Below, piece by piece: positions 56,693 through 64,000 of a stretch of DNA of 64,000 nucleotides; positions within the stretch are counted from its first letter, which is position 1, and each line of letters begins with the position of its first letter. Position numbers and translations under genes: made by a program. Source of the stretch: Paguma larvata (taxonomy: Eukaryota; Chordata; Mammalia; Carnivora; Viverridae). The notes beneath the pieces are model-generated. The model made no database searches and was not told where the DNA came from. It worked only from the letters and a program-made list of their open reading frames with translations. The stretch covers positions 124,001-188,000 of the forward strand of contig JAINVK010001271.1 in NCBI GenBank assembly GCA_030068075.1. The letters are read 5' to 3'.

Positions 56693-58088
56693 ACTTCCGG
56701 TCATTTTTAACATGGTGAATTTTATCCTTGTTTTATTCCTAAAACAATTCTCAAAATCTTTTATTCACATACATTTTGACTCATCTCCTCATAAGCTCAG
56801 GATACCACAAAAGATCTCTTTAGGTAGAAAGGAGAAGGAAATTCTTTTTGCTTCCCTTTCACATTCTTACCTACAGCAATGCTTGTCATCTGTCAAAATA
56901 CAATCTTACTTTACTTTTTAACAGCCGAGGATCTCGGATGAGTCACAGACCTCACAAATCCCATTCAGGTCCTCTCCATGCTGAGGGTGGTTCTTGTCCC
57001 TACTCCCAGGACACCCTCCTACACATACAATTTTAGATTTGACACGTATAATAATACATCTGCAGTTGTGCCTTAGGCAAGAAACCTTTTGAAAGCATGC
57101 AAGGACATCAAATCATTCTTCTTTCTACCATCGAGGGTGCAGCTGGCCACTTATGTTCCTCTTTATGGCGTCTACTACCCAGCCCTGAGAGTTCCGTTGG
57201 CCCTGCTCTCGATCATGTTCTCACCCACAGAAGGTCAGCAGCATGGGGAAAGGAATAGTCTGTATCCGCATGCAGTTTGCATCCATGCTGCTCATTTTTT
57301 CAGGCAAAATAACAGAGTGTATTCCGACCTGAATGTGGATGGCGGTCCTTGTTTAAAAAAAAAAATAGTTCAAAGATGTTGACACCCTTCTAAGAAAGGT
57401 TCTTGTATCCTTCCCCTGCAAGTTCAGTCAAAAACTGGCAATGGGCAGGAAATTAAACATTCCTAACTACTTTTTGTTATTGTAAGGTGACGATTTAACA
57501 TTTAACCTTGTGACTCTTAGCTGCACAGTAATTGATCCATTTTCCGTAGTCTTATTTCAGCAACTCGAGTAGTGCTAAGGAAAAGGAAACTAACTTAGAA
57601 AATGAGCTGTGCAAACATGTTTTACCCATTATTTTCTGCCATATTTGCAAAACAGAAAGATCCAAAAAACCCAAGAAAAATTCAGATAGTTTATCATCAT
57701 CATCATTATTATAACTGTGATCAATATTTTAAAGTATAAATGGTTACTTCATTTAAAAATTCAAAATATGAAATATCTTTTTAATTTATGATATATACTT
57801 ATCCAGTAGGTCCTCCTATTTTTTACGTCTACAAAAATAAATGAACCGAGCTACCGATCTGACCTTGCACTCATTCAGTAAAAAGTGGGTGATTTTCAGA
57901 ATACTTCTTATAAATTTAAATATTGAGGTTTTTTGTTTGTTTTTTTTTTTTTTTTTTTTTGTATTTTCATGTAAGTTGGGTGAACTGTATAGTTATTTCT
58001 TTTCTTAGAAATCATAAGAGGGTAGAAATTCAATAAAATCATCACTAAGGTAAGAAAACCACAACTGATTATTTTTCTATTCCCCACT
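56693..58088. other. Unassigned DNA, with a GC-richer patch at 56930-57350
   Basis: 56930-57350 is clearly less AT-rich and includes an open 97-codon frame (57089-57382). Within it 57130-57230 keeps a hydrophobic reading (LATYVPLYGVYYPALRVP) and is followed by 'cccacagaaggtcagc', which has a GT after AG. I do not recognise a family, and the frame ends in a poly-A run. Not called a gene. Confidence 0.35.
57940..57960. repeat. Poly-T tract
   Basis: About 21 uninterrupted T. No L1 or SINE body could be recognised to its right. Confidence 0.9.
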
Positions 58089-58102
58089 TAGATTCCTGCT
58101 TA

Positions 58103-58307
58103 GGAGCTCCTGGGTGACTCAGTAGGTTAAACTTCCGACTCTCAATTTTGGCTTAGGTCATGACCTCATCATGGTTCATGGAATTGAGGCCCATATTGGG
58201 CTCTGCACTGACAGCAGGGAACCTGCTTCGAATTCTCTCTTCCCCTCCCCCACTCACTCACTCTCTCTCTCAAGATAAATTAAAAACTTAAAAAAAAAAA
58301 AAAAAAA
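58103..58307 (+). repeat. Felid CAN-SINE, old copy
   Basis: 'ggagctcctgggtgactcagtagg', 'catggaattgaggcccatattgggctctgcactgacagcagggaacctgcttcg', short CT stretch and A18 tail. The duplication is 'agattcctgctt' (58090-58101) against 'agaatcctgccc' (58308-58319). Confidence 0.92.
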
Positions 58308-58319
58308 AGAATCCTGCCC

Positions 58320-60575
58320 GAGTGAGTTTGAAGATGTGCATGGTATAGTGCTAATCTAGATCAAATAGGTCATAACGTATTCTTTACCTAGAAAGTAAGT
58401 GACAGGATTTGTGCAGTATAGAAGGGAATTTTGTTTTCATATTGCATTTCACTTAAGTTTAATATAAATATAATAGTTTTGAGAAAAAATATGAAAAGTA
58501 AAATTTTGATTTACCAAAATCACAATAATGATTGCATTTTGTCAAAGTTCTTTTTAATCTTGATGAAATTGAGATTACTTCTGGTTTTATCTTGAAAAAA
58601 TGAAAAGAAAATATACTAATCTGGAAAGTTTGGGCAAATATGGCCTGGTCCAATAGAAAGCCCTGACTGTCAAATCTAGTCAGTAAGAGTGCCTTGGTCA
58701 AGAAGATATTCCTGGGCATGTGAGACAACAAGGTTGTCAGAATGTTTCTGCACGTGTTCAGTTACTAAGGGGAAGACCAAGAAATATGATGCCGCATCAG
58801 AATAGGCAGCAGAGCCTTGGCGTCCCTACACTTTGCATGGCCACTCTTGGTTATCTGGAGAGTATTGCCCTCCCCTCATTTCGGTAAAAAGTTTATTGAG
58901 AAAAATCCCCACATAAGTGAAGAAGAGAGTAACCAGAGGTGAAGTTGGCACATTATCTTGGGAGCTTCACCTGAGAAAAAGGTCTGGGTAGGAGTTGGCA
59001 CAGCAGTCGGGGATGAGATTGACGATAAACTGATTTAGATTATGGATGAAATTGATAATGATAGAAACTGTTTTTATTCTCATGGCTTAGTAGTTCTTAA
59101 TGCATGTCATGTCAATTGTCCCAAATCCACATTGCCGTTATGTCCTCTCGTGCCTGTTACATCTATTGGAGGAGGAGATTCAAATGGGAAAAGGTAGAAA
59201 CTGGGGGGGGGGGGTGAGTGTGTTTAAAAATTCTAGTCTTTATAGTAGCTTGCACCTTAACTGTAGCTCCCTACCTCTTACTATGGTGAAGTCTGAGTCC
59301 ATCTGGTGGGACTAGGTACAGGGATCAATATGTTGAACCTCAGAGCTGTTATCACAAGAAAACCTAAGACCATACTTGGATACATTATCAAAAGTTAATG
59401 AACCATGAAGAACACTTCCAAAATGGAAATTGAAATCTATTTCATGTATTAGTACATTTTTTATGTTCATAGAATATTTGGGAATGCCTATTTCTGATTT
59501 AAGAATATAAGGTGTTCGCCATAATTTTGAAAGAAAAGGCATCATTCAGTCTTTGTATTCACAGTGAGATGTCTTATGGTCGAAAAAACACATCTTTAAA
59601 CCGTGGTGATGTTCTTGTTGCTGTTGGGCTATTAAAGGAAGAATTTGAAAAAAAATGATTTGCCTGGGGTCAAACATTAGTAGAAATTATAGGAGAACTC
59701 CACTTTTTGGTGCTCTGTATTCAGTTAGAACCATGAAAGCATGTTCTCTCCCAAATCTTTGTACTAGGAAGTAATATATATTTCTTACTTCATACACAAG
59801 CTAAGTTCTTGATGAGGTTAATTTCCTTCACTACATTAAATCCTCTGTAAATGATTTGAAGGCCACTGCTCTCTGACAGCAGTTCAGTAGTTTATGTCCG
59901 TGATCACAATCCAGTTCTTGGTATTTAATGTGTCCACATCACGTAGCTGTCAGGAAAATTGATATTAATGAGAACTCTCTCGAAAACTCAGGACAAAGGC
60001 CAAATGTAAAATTTATGGACAATGAACTCTGTCTTAACTTCCATAGGCTATGACTTCTTACCAGAATTAAAATGCACCAGCAGATTTTTCTATGACACTT
60101 GCACTTTTGGAACACCAGAAGATTTAAATCTAGAGTGGTGGAAGGTTTCTCTTTCATGGTTCATGCTTCATGCAATGCAGACATCTTCAGTATACACTAG
60201 GTCAATTGTTTAAACCTTATGGCTTCAGGAATAAAGAACAATTGAGCACTTTGTAACATAGGTAGTGTATGATGTAAAACACATGGCCTCTGAAACCCCC
60301 TCACAGACATGTACATAAAGACTCCAAGGAGTGCATAGAAGCTTTCCTCTTGCTTTACAAATGTTAAGGAAACGGGTTACCAGGCACAGAAATAATATCT
60401 ACCTATACATACATACACACATACATACATAACAAATATTTATAGGTGTGAGATTGATAGATATAAATCCTCTACAACTACTCTTTACACATTTCCCAAA
60501 ATAGATCAGGGGTGAAGGGGTGTAGGGGGTGAAGGTACTTCCATCCTCTCAAGTGAGATTTTTCGAAATAAAGTG
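58320..60575. other. About 2.2 kb without recognised repeats or genes
   Basis: It contains a G-run (59204-59213) and a (CATA)n-like run at about 60400-60430. Short frames on both strands show no known domain. Confidence 0.4.
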
Positions 60576-60580
60576 TCCTT

Positions 60581-60783
60581 GAGGTGCCTGGGACAGGGTT
60601 AAGCATATGACTTTAGCTCAAGTCATGATCTCACAGTTCATGAGTTAGAGCCCTGCATCAGGCTCTGTGCTGATAGCTTAGAGCCTGGAGCCTGCTTTGA
60701 ACTCTGTGTCTCCCTCTCTCTCTGTCCCTCAACCAAACTCAGTCTCAGTCTCTTTCTGCCCCTCCCCACTTGCTGTCTATATA
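60581..60783 (+). repeat. Felid CAN-SINE whose tail leads into the purine tract
   Basis: 'gaggtgcctgggacagggttaag' lacks most of the A-box region, then 'catgagttagagccctgcatcagg', 'gctgatagcttagagcctggagcctg', a CT stretch with an extra 'tctcagtctctttctgcccc' and 'ctatataagaaag'. No normal A-tail is present: the purine tract starts directly at the tail position. Confidence 0.9.
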
Positions 60784-60957
60784 AGAAAGAAAAGAAGAAA
60801 GAAGAAAAAAGAAAAAAAGAAGAACGAAGGAAAAAGCAAGAAAAAAGAAAAAAAAGAAAAAAGAAGGAAAAGAAAAAAAAAGAAAAAAGAAGAAAGAAAA
60901 GAAAAGAAGAAAAAGAAGGAAAAAAAAAAAGAAAAAAAAAGAAAGAAAAAAAAAAAG

Positions 60958-61016
<59 letters not shown>

Positions 61017-61030
61017 GAAAGAAAAGAAAG

Positions 61031-61062
<32 letters not shown>

Positions 61063-61397
61063 AAAGAAGAAAGAAGAAAGAAAGGAAAGAAAGAAAGAAA
61101 AGGAAGAAGAAAGAAAGGAAGAAGGAAGAAGGAAAGAAAGAAGGAAGAAGAAAGAAAGAAGGAAAGAAGAAGAAAGAGAAGAAAGAAGAAAGAGGAAGGA
61201 AGGAAGAAAGAAAGAAAGAAAAAGAAGAAAGAGAAAAAAAAGAAAGAAAGAAAGAAAGAAAGAAGAAAGAAAGAAAAGAAAGAGAAAAGAGAAAGAGAAA
61301 AAGAAAGAAAGAAAGAAAGAAAAAAGAGAAGGAAAGAAAAGAAGAAGGAAGGAAGGAAGGAAGGAAGGAAGGAAGGAGGAAAAAGAAAAGAAAGAAA
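60784..61397. repeat. Long A/G (GAAA/GGAA-type) purine tract
   Basis: From 60838 to 61397 the + strand has no C or T at all (560 nt), moving from A-rich through AAAG-type to GGAA units at the right end. It sits between two same-strand SINEs and probably grew from the tail of the left one. The 243-codon frame crossing it (60697-61428) is a repeat artefact of Lys, Glu and Arg. Confidence 0.98.
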
Positions 61398-61404
61398 TTG
61401 CCCC

Positions 61405-61619
61405 AGGGTGCTTGGATGGCTCAGTTGATTAAGTTTCTGACACCTGATTTCAGCTCAGGTCATGATCTCAAGGTTTGGGAGTTCCACCCCGACGTTGGGT
61501 TCTGTGCTGACAGTATGGAGCCTGCTTGGGTTTCTGTCTCCCTCTCTTTCTGCCCCTCCCCCACTTTCTCTCTACCTCTTTCTCAAAAGAAATTTAAAAA
61601 ATTATTAAAAAAGAAAGAA
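61405..61619 (+). repeat. Felid CAN-SINE at the right edge of the purine tract
   Basis: 'agggtgcttggatggctcagttg', 'gggagttccaccccgacgttggg', 'tctgtgctgacagtatggagcctg', CT stretch, tail 'gaaatttaaaaaattattaaaa'. The duplication is 'aaagaaattgcccc' (61391-61404) against 'aaagaagttgtccc' (61622-61635), so the insertion target was the edge of the purine tract. Confidence 0.93.
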
Positions 61620-61635
61620 AGAAAGAAGTTGTCCC

Positions 61636-62748
61636 GGAGTTACATAAGTGAAATTGTCTCTGTGACAACTTAACCACTGTTGTTTCTATGAAAAGATGAT
61701 TTTCAATTTCTAAAGTATCTTAAAATGTACTTTAAGAAAACAATATCCTCCTAACATAAGGACTACCTGTATTAGTTCTGCCTCTCAAATTTTAAAATGT
61801 CAACAACCTGTTATCCATCAGTAATTTATTGACCATCTCTTTGTAATATCTTGTATTCATACGTATTGCTTCTAAGACAGTTCTTGCTGCTGAGCCATAA
61901 ACTTGTGGATATGCAGGTGTATATTTCATGTGGGAGTGTTAGGGGGGTCTGACCATTGCAAAGTTGTTAAAAAGAGCCCTCAGATTCTTATTGGCACCAG
62001 ACATTATCATTAGAAAAAAAATTATTATAGTTCACATGGAATTCCTTTACTATTTTCCAGGTGTAATTCAGGTTAATTCAATACAAACTGATCTGACAAT
62101 GGTCAAAATTTTAAGGATCCTTTACTGTTATTGGATGGTCTAGTAATGAAGCTACTAATTTTATGTGAGATCTACAAAACATTTTAATACTATTCATGTT
62201 TTAAGACATTTTGAGAACTTCTGCTCTAAGTTAGTCTAAACAATGCCTTCTGGAATATACTGCATGCTCTAACTTGGTATTCCATAAAAATAAACAAACT
62301 GTGTATGAACAGTTTCACTGTTTGAAGCAACCCTTGAAAATTATCTGGCTTGAGGTTTACTGTTAGGTATTCTGGTGATTGTCCAAATCTGATTTCAAAG
62401 GTTTATATTCATTTAGGTTAAGAATTCATTATTCCAGGTTCTCTTTTAAAAAGCATATGCTGTTAGAAATATTCTTATGATAAGATCCTTAACATAAGTG
62501 GATTCAATAGTTTCCTTTCTTCCTAGACATTAGCAGACAGACTATGAAAGCAAGATGACCCTTAAAATGAAGGGATACCATACAGAAAGTAGAGATAAGA
62601 TTTCTGAAGTATCAAGAATGCTATTTTGAAATATTTTCACCTCTACAATGTTGAAAGAAGCTCTCTGAAACTTTAGTCTTGAAAATTACGAAGTTGTCTC
62701 AGGAAAAGAAAACCACTGATTTTGCCCACAAGTTTCTTAGTCTCTTAA
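61636..62748. other. Unassigned AT-rich DNA
   Basis: No recognised repeat or gene. Confidence 0.4.
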
Positions 62749-62764
62749 AGATAACTAAAACCTT

Positions 62765-62949
62765 GGGAACCTGGGTGGCTCAGTCAGTTGAGCATCTGAC
62801 TTCAGCTCAGTTCATGACCTCAAGGTTTGATCCCTGCATCTGGCTCTGTGTTGTCACCTCAGAGCCCACTTCAGATCTTCTGTCTCTCTGCCCCTCCCTG
62901 CACATGTGGGCTCTCTTTCTCTCTCTCAAAAATAAACATACATTAAAAA
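62765..62949 (+). repeat. Felid CAN-SINE, slightly shortened
   Basis: 'gggaacctgggtggctcagtcag', 'caaggtttgatccctgcatctgg', 'gtgttgtcacctcagagccc', CT stretch and tail 'aaaaataaacatacatt'. The duplication is 'ataactaaaacctt' (62751-62764) against 'ataactaaaacttt' (62950-62963). Confidence 0.94.
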
Positions 62950-62963
62950 ATAACTAAAACTTT

Positions 62964-64000
62964 CACTTTTGATTTTCCCAATCTTTCTCTATTGACAGAG
63001 GGAATATACACTTTACATTGGGTATAAAAATATCCCAGCCTTTTAGAATACATAGTTGGTTATTATAAAAATTAATGGATAACATATACTATATGAAGAC
63101 ACATCTTTGGAGTGATGAATTGCTCTCTGAAAGGACAAGTACAAATGACAAGTGTCCTCATATTTAGAAGTAAGTCCGCTTTCTCCCGTTTATTTGCTCT
63201 ACTCAATCTGTGTCACAGTGACTCAAGTTTAGTTTCGACTTAAATAACATTTCAGGAAACAAATCACATTAACTTGATGAGATTTCTTTTCACTTCATAC
63301 TACTGTTTTTCAAAATTACGAATTGCCTGCCTTGACACACAGGCATCCATGATGATTAACTTGGCTGTTTACTCAATTATTTCTTTCTAAAATTAGGAAC
63401 TTCAAAGTGCTTTTATATTTAAATGACTAGCACTCCAGTAGCACTGCTGATCAATCATTTCAAGCTAATGATTAAAAACAGTAAATGTTCCTCTCCTCTC
63501 CGGAGCTCTTCTAAACAGTGTGTCAAACTCAGCAGGTTCTATTTATCGTCACTGCATTTTAACATGGGCCACCAAGTACGAGGCAGCATAGATGAAACAA
63601 TGTTCTGGGTGTTTATATCTTCACTTACTATCTGCTTTAAGTGGTTTAGAAAATGTTATTTCTCTGTTAAAATATTTTATTTAGTAAGCTGTCTTCTTTT
63701 ACGATTTGCTATTCCCTAAGAAAAGTTCTGTACTTCGAAAAGCTACATGTTCGTGTTATAGCAGAGAGAAGATAATAATTTTCTAAATGGTCCCAAAAGG
63801 TACTTAATTGTTTATAGAGAACAATGTGTGTAAAACAGTGAAGAGTTGATACAACTCATCGTGGAAGATTTAATTTGGATATACGCAAATTAATTTTCTT
63901 TTACTAAATTTTTAAATCATTAATTCAATCCAAAAATTATAATGGTTTGTTTATATGATACAAAATAACAATGAGCTGACTGGCTTGGACAGCAAATTTT
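62964..64000. other. Unassigned AT-rich DNA to the window end
   Basis: No recognised repeat. The frame 63423-63719 (98 codons) has no known domain, is AT-rich and lacks exon context. No gene supported. Confidence 0.4.

Noticed and set aside
60697..61428. 243-codon open frame, the longest in the window
   Set aside because: It is a readthrough of a SINE and a pure A/G tract. The translation is Lys/Glu/Arg runs with no complexity, and stops are absent only because most stop codons need a T.
1806..62949. Many near-identical units of about 200 bp, considered as an array (CRISPR or satellite)
   Set aside because: The units are dispersed, on both strands, with individual target duplications and A-tails. 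They are SINEs.
63423..63719. 98-codon frame near the window end
   Set aside because: No domain or splice-site context, and the composition is as expected from AT-rich DNA. Frames of this length occur many times here by chance.

Overview
This window looks like mammalian nuclear DNA from a carnivore, almost certainly a cat (Felidae). The main evidence is about 27 copies of a tRNA-headed SINE. The head carries pol III A-box and B-box motifs (TGGCTCAGTCGG, GTTCGAGCCCC), followed by a CT-rich stretch and an A-rich tail, which is the felid CAN-SINE (SINEC_Fc type) known from cat genomes. The DNA is AT-rich, has no CpG island, and carries old pan-mammalian repeats (MIR, L2, MER5A, Tigger1, MLT1-like LTRs) as expected for eutherian intergenic or deep-intronic sequence.

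I find no protein-coding gene or exon I can support, no functional RNA gene, and no prokaryote-style feature (operon, CRISPR, IS). The longest open frames are artefacts of repeats: a Lys/Glu/Arg-rich frame through a 560-nt purine tract, frames through a TTCC microsatellite, and many frames through SINEs. The only recognisable protein fossil of any length is a decayed Tigger1 DNA-transposon transposase.

Layout. 1-6.7 kb: LTR fragment, antisense L1, two MIRs, six SINEs, an MLT1-like LTR and a pyrimidine microsatellite. 6.7-10.05 kb: about 3.4 kb without recognised repeats. 10.06-10.65 kb: a well-preserved solo LTR of a class II (ERVK/betaretrovirus-like) endogenous retrovirus with a perfect 6-bp target duplication, followed immediately by a SINE. 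11.3-13.9 kb: a near-full-length Tigger1 transposon split by a SINE. 14.7-15.9 kb: 5' part of an L1 (5'UTR and start of ORF1). 18-25 kb: L2 remnants, a nested pile of L1 3' ends inside an older repeat, and L1 5' and ORF2 pieces. 25-35 kb: SINE-rich, with a young 5'-truncated L1 and a fused pair of SINEs. 35-45 kb: L2-like and possible ERVL-like debris, MER5A and MIR. 45-56 kb: one very clean SINE, two copies of one old repeat, and an L1 with a 5' inversion typical of twin priming. 56-64 kb: more SINEs and the long purine tract between two of them.

Nothing here works together as a gene system; the window is a record of successive transposon insertions. The most informative points are insertion boundaries: exact target duplications for about two thirds of the SINEs, the solo LTR, the twin-primed L1, nested insertions that give relative ages, and the expanded purine tract. 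Family names are from memory of consensus sequences and were not checked by a database search. I found no previously undescribed biological system.
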